Positions 54,220 to 61,734 of a DNA stretch of 64,000 bases are shown here, one piece after another. The notes beneath the pieces are model-generated. The model was not told where the DNA came from, made no database searches, and saw only the letters and a list, made by a program, of their open reading frames with translations. The DNA comes from DYJE01 sp041660385. Lineage in GTDB: Bacteria > Desulfobacterota > Desulfobacteria > Desulfobacterales > Desulfolunaceae. The stretch lies in assembly GCA_041660385.1 (NCBI GenBank), contig JBAZWJ010000009.1, forward strand, positions 1-64,000, read 5' to 3'. How positions within the stretch are numbered: the first letter of the stretch is position 1; each line of letters starts with the position of its first letter. Both the position numbers and the translations under genes were made by a program.

Positions 54220-54615
54220 ATGAGTTATTTCAAAGACACCCGTCATATGTATGATTTCCTGGAAGACCTTTGGAAGTACATCGTATTCGAATCCGGAATC
54301 GGCCAGACGATGAAGGACAACAACGTCACGTACAAGTACGTCATCACCGAACCGAGCGGGTTCCTGTACGTGGACCACGAAATTGTACTTACCGGCAAGG
54401 ATGCCGATAGGGACGCCGTGATCACCATGGAACTTTCCGGCGACACCATCGTGAATTTCTGGACGAAAAAACTGTCCCTGCCCGTGGCCCTGGCCACCCG
54501 TAAGATCAAGTCCAAGGGACCGATCCCCAAAGTCCTGAAAATGCTTCCCGCGCTGAAACCCGTGCACGAGATTTTTCCCGAATACTGCAAGAAGCACGGG
54601 ATCAGTCTTGAATAA
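54220..54615 (+). CDS. SCP2 sterol-carrier-domain protein
   Basis: A 131-residue single-domain protein of the SCP2 lipid-transfer fold. KYVITEPSGFLYVDHEIVLTGKDADRDAVITMELSGDTIVNFWTKKLSLPVALATRKIKSKGPIPKVLKMLPALKPVHEIFPEYCKKHGI shows the strands and the hydrophobic C-terminal helices seen in pieces across the family. SCP2 domains hold fatty acyl-CoAs, sterols and similar lipids in a tunnel. It starts after GGGAGGAA and is the first gene of the sigma-54 operon. The downstream thiolase is of the type fused to SCP2 in eukaryotic SCP-x, so here the two parts appear as separate proteins. Confidence 0.85.
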   Translation: MSYFKDTRHMYDFLEDLWKYIVFESGIGQTMKDNNVTYKYVITEPSGFLYVDHEIVLTGKDADRDAVITMELSGDTIVNFWTKKLSLPVALATRKIKSKGPIPKVLKMLPALKPVHEIFPEYCKKHGISLE

Positions 54616-54653
54616 CCACACGACACGACAACGATCTGTAAAAAGGAAACATC

Positions 54654-56261
54654 ATGGCTAAAAGCAAAATTCCCGGACACATGGCCTTTGAGCTGGATGC
54701 GAAAGCGGAAAACAACCCGGATCTGAATGTTGTGACCTTTGAGAATGGAGATTTTGCCCCCGATGTCCTGACCTACCGGGACATCGTGGTCCAGGGCCGG
54801 AAAACGGCCCGGATGCTGATTTGCGCCGGAATCGGCAAAGGGGACACCTTCGCGCTTCTCATGCGGAACCATCCGGAGTTCATTTACACTTTGTACGCCG
54901 CTGTTACCATCGGCGCGGTCCTGATCCCCATCGATCCCCGTGTAAAAGGCGACCGGTTGAAATACGTTCTCTCTGACGCCCGGGCCAAAGGGATCATCGT
55001 TTCCGCCGAGTTCCTGGAAAACATGTCGGCCGTCCTTCCGGATCTGCCAGGCGTCAAGGCGCTGGGCGTCTCTTACAGAGACGGTATGGGTGTCCCTGTG
55101 GACGCCCGCTATCCCGTATTGAACGAACTTTATGAAAAAGGGGAGGTCCCTCCTCCGGACACCCGGAACGAGGACCCCGGTGTCCCCATCGAAATCATCT
55201 ACACATCGGGAACCACCGGTGATCCCAAAGGGGTGGTGGTCAAGGGAAACCGCCTGGTGCCCTTCTCCAACCTGGCCCAGTTCGTGTGGCAGTACACCCC
55301 GGAAGACCGACTCTACACCGGTCTTTCCCTGACACACGGAAACGCCCAGGCCGTCACCCTTGTCCCGTCCCTGATGCTGTCGATCCCTTCGGTGATCAGC
55401 ACGAAGTTCACGAAAAGCCGGATCTGGGACATCTGTCGCAGGTACGGATGTACCACGTTCTCTCTTCTCGGCGGAATGATGATGGGGATCTACGGCGAAC
55501 CCCTGAAACACGACGACGGCGACAATCCGGTGCGCCTGGTGATCAGCGCAGGAACACCCCACACCATCTGGGAGGATTTCGAGGACCGGTTCAACGTGAT
55601 GATCCACGAATGGTACGGGGCGGTGGAAGGCGGTTTCGCCCACAAACCGCCCGGAGTCGGCCCCGTCGGGTCTTTCGGAAAACCCTTGGACGGCCTCATG
55701 GAAATGAAGGTGGTGGATGAAAGCGGCGAAACCTGCCCCCCCGGCGTCACCGGCGAGATCATCTTCCAGATGGCGGGACAGAAAATGGAAGTGGAGTACC
55801 TCGGCAAGAAAATCGCCTCCGAGGAAAAAACACGGGGAGGCTGGCTGCGCACCGGCGACATGGGCCACACGGACCCGGCGGGATGGTTCTTCTTCGACTA
55901 CCGGGCTGGCGGCGGCCTGCGGCGGGCCGGAGATTTCATCCAGTCCCAGTACGTCGAGGCGGGCATCGCCGTTCATCCCGACGTGAGTGACGTATGCGTA
56001 TACGGAATTCCGGCCGCGTCAGGCGCTCCGGGGGAAAGCGATATTGTGGCGGCGGTGGTGACCATGAAAGACACGACCATCGACCCGGCGGCGGTGTTCG
56101 CCCACTGCCGGAACAAACTGGAGGGCAACGCCGTTCCGTCCTTCATCCAGGTGGTGGACGAAATCCCAAAGTCCTCCTCCGAGAAGAATCTGGACCGCCT
56201 GCTTAAGGACGCATTTTCCAAGAACGCGCCCAATGTCTACGCATCGGCGAATTATATCTGA
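54654..56261 (+). CDS. AMP-forming acyl-CoA ligase (CaiC-like)
   Basis: A 535-residue adenylate-forming ligase: core motif IIYTSGTTGDPKGVV (about 180-195), GAVEGGF near the acyl pocket, TGDMGHTDPAGWFFFDYRAGGGLRRAGDFI (hinge region), and a C-terminal KSSSEKNLDRL with the catalytic Lys in an unusual context (usually GKI). It resembles carnitine/crotonobetaine-CoA ligases, but the acid it activates is unknown. As the only CoA ligase in the operon it probably commits the substrate to the pathway. Confidence 0.85.
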   Translation: MAKSKIPGHMAFELDAKAENNPDLNVVTFENGDFAPDVLTYRDIVVQGRKTARMLICAGIGKGDTFALLMRNHPEFIYTLYAAVTIGAVLIPIDPRVKGDRLKYVLSDARAKGIIVSAEFLENMSAVLPDLPGVKALGVSYRDGMGVPVDARYPVLNELYEKGEVPPPDTRNEDPGVPIEIIYTSGTTGDPKGVVVKGNRLVPFSNLAQFVWQYTPEDRLYTGLSLTHGNAQAVTLVPSLMLSIPSVISTKFTKSRIWDICRRYGCTTFSLLGGMMMGIYGEPLKHDDGDNPVRLVISAGTPHTIWEDFEDRFNVMIHEWYGAVEGGFAHKPPGVGPVGSFGKPLDGLMEMKVVDESGETCPPGVTGEIIFQMAGQKMEVEYLGKKIASEEKTRGGWLRTGDMGHTDPAGWFFFDYRAGGGLRRAGDFIQSQYVEAGIAVHPDVSDVCVYGIPAASGAPGESDIVAAVVTMKDTTIDPAAVFAHCRNKLEGNAVPSFIQVVDEIPKSSSEKNLDRLLKDAFSKNAPNVYASANYI

Positions 56262-56296
56262 CGCAGGCAATTTAACAAGAACCGTAAGGAGCGATC

Positions 56297-57115
56297 ATGA
56301 AAAAATACGTGGAAGACCTGAATTTCCAGGGGGAGGAATACGTCAGCGAATGGACGCCCTGGTCGCCTCAGGACATTCGAAGAAAAAAATGTGTGCTGGA
56401 AGCGGCGCGGCTGATGCTCGATTCGGCCATGACCGCACCCTGTGCTGGCGGCGTGCCGTCCATCGAGGCCCATATCGTATACGGGCAGGCGGAATTGGAG
56501 GCCGTAGCCCGTAAAATTGAGGAGATCGCCCACACCAACGAATCGTGGAAGGAGCCGTTCCTTTATGAAGCGGTGATGGTCCGGGATTCGGACGTGATCC
56601 TGTTTATCGGGAACACCCGGTGCCATGAAACACCGCTGGATGCGGGGTGCGGCATGTGCGGCGGAACCCTGGACTGCGGGTATTTCTATGAAAAGAAAAC
56701 CCACAAATACGGCCTGGTGGACATCACCGACCGGTCCTCCAAGCGAATGATCGACGGCCCTCTGTGCACGGCCCGTGTCGGAGATCTCGGCTACGCTGTG
56801 GGCAGCGCCCTGTGGACCGCTGTCACCCTGATGGTGGACGCCCGACCCTTTGCCAGCATCGGCATGGCAGGACAGAAGTTGGGGTACTGCCCCAACTCGG
56901 GCATGGTGGTGGGCGTCCCCGTGGCGGCCAAGGCGAAAAACCCCTACGTGGACGTCAACGTGGACTACCATCTCATCAACATGGACAAGGTGCTCGACAA
57001 CACGCGGAAGATCTACCAGACCGCCCGGATCATCCGGGGGTTCGACTACCGCAAATGGATTCCCAAGCCCGGGAAGTCGGAAAGGAGGATGAATAATGGG
57101 ACACCTGATCGGTAA
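56297..57115 (+). CDS. DUF2148 ferredoxin-like domain protein, copy 1
   Basis: A 272-residue Cys-rich protein of the DUF2148 family, for which no function is established. Eight Cys are seen in the first 200 residues (32, 49, 109, 118, 121, 127, 157, 198). The tightest group is GCGMCGGTLDCGY (118, 121, 127), which could bind an iron-sulfur cluster. No signal peptide. The next gene overlaps its 3' end by 20 bp and is a distant paralogue, so the two probably form a heterodimer. Confidence 0.72.
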   Translation: MKKYVEDLNFQGEEYVSEWTPWSPQDIRRKKCVLEAARLMLDSAMTAPCAGGVPSIEAHIVYGQAELEAVARKIEEIAHTNESWKEPFLYEAVMVRDSDVILFIGNTRCHETPLDAGCGMCGGTLDCGYFYEKKTHKYGLVDITDRSSKRMIDGPLCTARVGDLGYAVGSALWTAVTLMVDARPFASIGMAGQKLGYCPNSGMVVGVPVAAKAKNPYVDVNVDYHLINMDKVLDNTRKIYQTARIIRGFDYRKWIPKPGKSERRMNNGTPDR

Positions 57116-57926
57116 GGAATACTGCCTGGAGCATCTGGTCGAAGTGGCCAAGAGCATCGTCCTGGCCATTCACAAGGCTCCCCAGATCACGGGGAAGACG
57201 AAGATCGAAGCCGAAATCATCTGGGGCGAGGACCTGGAACCCATCATCGACGTCATGGGACCGCTGGCCGAGGTCATGCGGTACGTGAAATGGGACTACG
57301 AGACCATCAAAAATTGTTACGAAAAGGGCGAATCCCCTGTGATCATCGCCATCGGTGGCAAGCTCAGCACCTCCAACCTGAACTGGAACTGCGGTGCCTG
57401 CGGGTTCGACACCTGCAAGGAATTCAACGCCTACAGCAGGGAATACAGGGGCGGCGGCCAGCTGGGCGGACCGTCCTGCAACTGGAAAACCCTGGACTGG
57501 GCCATGGCCTGCGACTGGGCCTGCGCCTCGGCCGGGCAGTACCGGGTTGACAACCGGATCATGGGGTCCGTGGGGTTCGCCCTGAACGCCCTGGGATTCC
57601 TCCCGGACATGGACGCCAAACTCGGCCTGGCCCTGGGTCCGCCCCGGGACATGGTGTACTATAGCCGCGAGGAGATGCACAAGAGCATGTCCTACGAGAT
57701 GGACAAGGCCGACATGGTGAACTGCATCCCCACCATGTTCGCTGGCTTCCCCGGCGGCGGAAAGCCCATGTACAAGACGAAGGACGACTGGTGGGCACCC
57801 CCCGAGTTCATGGGAATAGGCTACTCCGAAGACGTGATGAACATCTACCAGCGCGTGCTGTTCGAAGAAGTGCCGGAACGGGTGGTGAAACACGCCGACA
57901 AAATCGCCGAACGTTACAAAAAATAA
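57096..57926 (+). CDS. DUF2148 ferredoxin-like domain protein, copy 2
   Basis: A 276-residue relative of the preceding protein, with Cys at 10, 74, 99, 102, 107, 128, 139 and 143. NWNCGACGFDTCKEFN (99, 102, 107) is the likely cluster motif and resembles the CGxCGxxxC motif of ferredoxin-like domains in CO dehydrogenase/acetyl-CoA synthase corrinoid proteins. The 20-bp overlap with copy 1 points to coupled translation. Placed between a ligase and an acyl-CoA dehydrogenase, the pair may carry electrons from or to that enzyme; this is inference. Confidence 0.72.
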   Translation: MGHLIGKEYCLEHLVEVAKSIVLAIHKAPQITGKTKIEAEIIWGEDLEPIIDVMGPLAEVMRYVKWDYETIKNCYEKGESPVIIAIGGKLSTSNLNWNCGACGFDTCKEFNAYSREYRGGGQLGGPSCNWKTLDWAMACDWACASAGQYRVDNRIMGSVGFALNALGFLPDMDAKLGLALGPPRDMVYYSREEMHKSMSYEMDKADMVNCIPTMFAGFPGGGKPMYKTKDDWWAPPEFMGIGYSEDVMNIYQRVLFEEVPERVVKHADKIAERYKK

Positions 57927-57951
57927 CCTATAAACTGAAAAGAGGTACACC

Positions 57952-59196
57952 ATGGATTTCCTGGATCTGGATATCAACCTGTCGAAAGAAGACATGATGC
58001 TCAAGAAAAACGCCAATGAGTTCGCCCGGAAAGTGATGCGGCCCATTGCCAAGGAACTGGACGAGATGACTCCTAAGGCGGCCATCGCCAAGGGGTCCCC
58101 CTTCTGGACGTTCATGAAGGAAGCATACAAACTGGGGTATCACTCGATCCTGATCCCCGATGCATACGGCGGCATGGGGCTGACTCCCCTTCAGCAGGCC
58201 ATCGTTTACGAGGAACTTGCCTGGGGCAGCGTGGGCCTCGCCGTGGCCCTCGGCGTCGCCAGTTTTCCTGCTTTCGCGGCGGCCATGATGCCCGAGGACG
58301 ACATGATCAACGAAATCCTGGTGCCGTTCTGCGAAAACAAGGACGCTACCTTCATCGGATGCTGGGGCATCACCGAACCGGACCACGGGTCCGACACCCT
58401 GATCCCCCATTACCCCAGCTTCAGCGACCCGGCCATCCCCTCCCAGTGTGTGGCCCTGCCTGACGGTGACGATTTCATCCTCAACGGCCAGAAATCCGCC
58501 TGGGTGTCCTGCGGGACCATCGCCACCCACTGCGCTCTGTTCTGTCAGATCGACAAAGCAAGGGGCCATGCCGGTGGCGGTATCTTCGCCCTCCCGCTGA
58601 ATCTCCACGGTATCAAGAAAGGGGCCCCCCTGAACAAAATCGGCCAGAGGGACCTGAACCAGGGTGAAATTTTCTTCGACAACGTCCGCGTTCCCGGCAA
58701 GTACCTCATCGCCGGACCCGAGGCCTACGAGCCCATGCTGGAAATCGTGCTGTCTTCCACCACCGCCCTCATGGGTATCTTCGGCACCGGCGTGGCCCGG
58801 GCCGCCTTCGAGGAAGCGCTGGCCTACACCAAGACCCGAGTCCAGGGCGGACGGGCACTGATCGAGCACCGCACCGTCCAGTCCAAGCTGTTCCACATGC
58901 TGCGGCAGGTGGAAACGAGCCGGGCCATCAGCCGTGCCGCATACTGTTACAACCTGAACACCTCCACCCCAGCCGAGGAATACTCGGTCATCGCTAAGGT
59001 CCACTGTACCCAGGCGGCCTTCGACGTGGCCAACGACGCTATCCAGCTGTTCGGCGGAAATGGCCTGACCAAGGAATACCTCGTGGAGAAACTGTTCCGG
59101 GACGCTCGGGCCATGCTGATCGAGGACGGGTCCAACGACACCCTGGCCATCGCCGGTGGGCACAAGATCATCCACAATTACCCGAGAAAAGATTGA
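57952..59196 (+). CDS. Acyl-CoA dehydrogenase
   Basis: A 414-residue flavoprotein of the acyl-CoA dehydrogenase family with the N-terminal helical domain and WGITEPDHGSDT (FAD/substrate loop). NGQKSAWVSCGTIATHC, the VRVPGKYLIAGPE middle domain, and the C-terminal ALIEHRTVQSKLFHML and LFGGNGLTKEYLVEKLFRDARAMLIEDGSNDT follow. The Glu in the last stretch is placed as a catalytic base. It oxidises an acyl-CoA to the 2,3-enoyl-CoA. No etfAB genes are in the operon, and the DUF2148 pair upstream could be the electron acceptor. Confidence 0.9.
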   Translation: MDFLDLDINLSKEDMMLKKNANEFARKVMRPIAKELDEMTPKAAIAKGSPFWTFMKEAYKLGYHSILIPDAYGGMGLTPLQQAIVYEELAWGSVGLAVALGVASFPAFAAAMMPEDDMINEILVPFCENKDATFIGCWGITEPDHGSDTLIPHYPSFSDPAIPSQCVALPDGDDFILNGQKSAWVSCGTIATHCALFCQIDKARGHAGGGIFALPLNLHGIKKGAPLNKIGQRDLNQGEIFFDNVRVPGKYLIAGPEAYEPMLEIVLSSTTALMGIFGTGVARAAFEEALAYTKTRVQGGRALIEHRTVQSKLFHMLRQVETSRAISRAAYCYNLNTSTPAEEYSVIAKVHCTQAAFDVANDAIQLFGGNGLTKEYLVEKLFRDARAMLIEDGSNDTLAIAGGHKIIHNYPRKD

Positions 59197-59206
59197 GGAG
59201 GCCCCC

Positions 59207-60445
59207 ATGACCCCTGTTTATATCATCGGCCTCGGCATGATCCGGTTTAACAAGTACCCGGAAAGAACCGTCCGGGACATGGCCCATGAGGTCATCGCAC
59301 AGGCTCTGGCCGACGCCGGACTGACCAAGGAAAGTCTCCAAGCAGCATACTTTGCCAACACCTTCTGGGGGATGTTTTCCAACCAGCATTCCATCCGGGG
59401 GCAGGTGGCGCTGCGGTCCATGGGGATCCAGGCCATTCCGGTGACCAATGTTGAAAATGCCTGTGCCGGTGCCTCCACCGCTCTGCACCTGGCCTACACC
59501 GCTGTGCGGGCCGGAATGGTCGACGTGGCCCTGGCCGTGGGATCGGAGAAAATCACCGATCCCGACAAGATGAAATCTCTCGCTGCCTATGCTACCTGCA
59601 TGGACGTGGACAACTTCGCCGAACAGCTCAAGATGATGGAGCGGGCAAGTCTGCTGTTCCAGGTGGATGTCCCCGAAGGCCAGACCCCGCCGGGCGAAGG
59701 CCGGAGCATCTTTATGGACGCCTATGCCATGGGGGCGAAATGGCACATGAAGACCTACGGGTCCACCCAGCGCCAGCTCGCGACGATCTGCGCGAAAAAC
59801 CACTTCCACGGATCCTTGAACCCCATGGCCCAGTACCAGCAGGACATGACGGTTGCGGACGTCCTGGCAGACCGGCCCATCTCCTATCCGCTGACCCGCG
59901 CCATGTGCGCCCCCGTGGGGGACGGGGCGGCGGCGGCCATCGTCTGCTCGGAAGCATTCCTAAAAAAACTCTCCAACGCCCGCCCTGTGAAGATCCGGGC
60001 CTCAGTCCACGGATCGGGGACCGACCGGGAATTCGACGGGGAGGACATCGGCGAACGCCTTGTGAAACAGGCCTACGCCATGGCTGGCGTGGGACCATCG
60101 GACATCAGCCTGGCAGAACTCCACGACGCCACCGCCTACGGCGAACTCCACCAGACCGAAGCCATGGGGTTCTGCCCCATGGGCGAAGGCGGTCCCCACG
60201 CGGAAACCGGTGCCACCCGCCTCGGCGGCAAGCAGCCAGTGAACACCAGCGGCGGGCTCGAATGCCGCGGCCATCCCATCGGTGCCTCTGGACTCGCACA
60301 GATTTTCGAACTGGGCGTCCAGCTCCGGGGCGAAGCCGGAAAACGCCAGGTCCAAGGCGCCCGCCTCGGACTCGCGGAAAACGGCGGCGGCAACATCGGC
60401 GTGGAGGAGGCCGCCATGTGCATCCACATTTTGGAGAAGGTATAA
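59207..60445 (+). CDS. SCP-x-type thiolase
   Basis: A 412-residue thiolase-fold enzyme of the SCP-x/lipid-transfer group. The nucleophile Cys is visible in NACAGAS (about residue 86). GGLECRGHPIGASGLAQ carries the second active-site His and a Cys just before it, and NGGGNIG stands where classical thiolases have CIGGG. In the middle, ELHDATAYGELHQTEAMGF replaces the HDCF of SCP2-thiolases, so that Cys is Ala. It should cleave a 3-oxoacyl-CoA or run in the condensing direction. The ATG at 59207 follows GAGGAG; longer in-frame starts lie inside the dehydrogenase gene. Confidence 0.85.
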   Translation: MTPVYIIGLGMIRFNKYPERTVRDMAHEVIAQALADAGLTKESLQAAYFANTFWGMFSNQHSIRGQVALRSMGIQAIPVTNVENACAGASTALHLAYTAVRAGMVDVALAVGSEKITDPDKMKSLAAYATCMDVDNFAEQLKMMERASLLFQVDVPEGQTPPGEGRSIFMDAYAMGAKWHMKTYGSTQRQLATICAKNHFHGSLNPMAQYQQDMTVADVLADRPISYPLTRAMCAPVGDGAAAAIVCSEAFLKKLSNARPVKIRASVHGSGTDREFDGEDIGERLVKQAYAMAGVGPSDISLAELHDATAYGELHQTEAMGFCPMGEGGPHAETGATRLGGKQPVNTSGGLECRGHPIGASGLAQIFELGVQLRGEAGKRQVQGARLGLAENGGGNIGVEEAAMCIHILEKV

Positions 60446-60464
60446 CGTCTTTTCAACGAAGGAC

Positions 60465-60507
60465 AAACGTCCCGTCAACCGGATCAGGTCAGGCCGACGG
60501 GACGTTT
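60465..60507 (+). terminator. Hairpin between thiolase and epimerase genes
   Basis: AAACGTCCCGTC (60465-60476) pairs perfectly with GACGGGACGTTT (60496-60507) around a 19-nt loop. There is no T-run, so it may be an attenuator, a processing site or a repeat rather than a full terminator. Confidence 0.45.
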
Positions 60508-60535
60508 ATAGTAAATTACACACAGGAAGAACCCT

Positions 60536-61477
60536 ATGAACACGAAAAGCATTCTGGTCACCGGCGCGGCCGGTTATATCGGCGGAAAAATGGTCCAGAC
60601 CCTATGTGAAAAGGACTGGGTGGAACAGATCATCGGTACGGACATCCACGAGCATGCCTTCAGCCATCCCAAATACCGGTTCACGATCCGCGACATCCGG
60701 GCCCCCATCGACGACCTCATCGCGTCCCGGCAGATCGACACCGTGGTGCACACGGCCTACGTCCTCCCCCCCATCCACGACACGGGCCTGATGGAGGATA
60801 TCAATAAAGGCGGAACGAAAAACATCCTGGCCGCGTCGAAAAAAGCCGGGGTCCGGCAGATCCTGTACACCAGCTCCACCACCGCCTACGGTTTCTGGCC
60901 CGACAACGACACCCCCCTCACGGAGGAAAGTCCCTTACGCGGCAACAACGATTTCACCTACGCCAAAAACAAGAAGGAAATCGAGGCGATATTCACCGCT
61001 TTCAAAGCGGAAAACCCCGATATCGCGGTGACCATCGTCCGCCCCTGCTTCGTGGTGGGCCCCGGCTTCAAGAACCCCCTGGCTGAACACCTCAAAAAGA
61101 AACTCGTCCTCCTGCCGTCCAACACCCGGCCCTGGCAGTTCGTCCACGAAGACGATCTCATCGACATCATGGCCCTCCTCCTCGAAAAAGGTCTGACCGG
61201 CGCCTTCAACATCACCGCCGACGGAACCATGACTTTTGCCGAAATGGTCAAAATCCTCGGAAACATCCACATCCCCGTGCCCTGGCCCATTCTGTACCCA
61301 CTGAACAACCTGGCCTGGCACCTTCGTCTCTCGTTTCTCTCAAAATTCCCCTCATCAACCATGCGGATGATGGTCACCCCCTGGATCGCCACCTCGGAAA
61401 AACTGAAACGGGAAACAGGCTACACCTTCACCCACGACACCCGCTCAGCCTTCGCCGACTTCGCAAAGCGGAAATAA
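60536..61477 (+). CDS. NAD-dependent epimerase/dehydratase (extended SDR)
   Basis: A 313-residue extended short-chain dehydrogenase. The nucleotide motif is ILVTGAAGYIGGKM; the catalytic Ser region is LYTSSTTAYG and the YxxxK reads YAKNK (Tyr about 141). VRPCFVVGPG and FVHEDDLIDIM are typical of the 3-beta-hydroxysteroid dehydrogenase/epimerase type. The start follows AGGAAG. It shares the GC-rich composition of the operon and closes the island. Because no 3-hydroxyacyl-CoA dehydrogenase is present, it could supply that activity. Confidence 0.82.
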   Translation: MNTKSILVTGAAGYIGGKMVQTLCEKDWVEQIIGTDIHEHAFSHPKYRFTIRDIRAPIDDLIASRQIDTVVHTAYVLPPIHDTGLMEDINKGGTKNILAASKKAGVRQILYTSSTTAYGFWPDNDTPLTEESPLRGNNDFTYAKNKKEIEAIFTAFKAENPDIAVTIVRPCFVVGPGFKNPLAEHLKKKLVLLPSNTRPWQFVHEDDLIDIMALLLEKGLTGAFNITADGTMTFAEMVKILGNIHIPVPWPILYPLNNLAWHLRLSFLSKFPSSTMRMMVTPWIATSEKLKRETGYTFTHDTRSAFADFAKRK

Positions 61478-61605
61478 TGTTCTTGCATTCTATGATTGTT
61501 TGATTTGAAATTTAAACAGTTTGCACTTGAATTTAGCTCTTTGAAAATGGTTAAATTTCTAATATTGAGTAAAATCTAAACGTCTCATACACAGTTGGAT
61601 GAATA

Positions 61606-61644
61606 CAGTCAGTCACCTCCGGCAAAGCCGGAGGTGACTGACTG
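61606..61644. repeat. Long perfect hairpin at the right edge of the island
   Basis: Two perfect 18-bp arms (61606-61623 and 61627-61644) flank AAA; the core is CACCTCCGGC-AAA-GCCGGAGGTG. No T-run on either side. It may act as a terminator, but it also resembles subterminal hairpins of IS200/IS605-like or REP elements. It lies in the 257-bp gap between the island and rapA, otherwise AT-rich and empty. Confidence 0.55.
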
Positions 61645-61734
61645 TTACCGGAAATATTTAATATAATGGATTGATCACGTACGCTTGTTTTACCAGTTTA
61701 TATCGGATATTGTTAATTCTTCAGGCCAGGATGC

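Noticed and set aside
54243..55976. Long minus-strand open frame (577 codons) opposite the SCP2 and ligase genes
   Set aside because: It is an antisense shadow of GC-rich coding DNA. The plus-strand proteins have clear families and the minus frame has no recognisable domain and a His/Asp/Gly-rich composition typical of shadows.
57928..59208. Minus-strand open frame of 426 codons opposite the acyl-CoA dehydrogenase
   Set aside because: Same reason: high third-position GC keeps the complementary frame open; no motif and no ribosome binding site support it.
59740..60609. Plus-strand frame of 289 codons overlapping the thiolase and epimerase genes
   Set aside because: Very rich in Arg, Pro and Gly and covers two well-supported genes in other frames.
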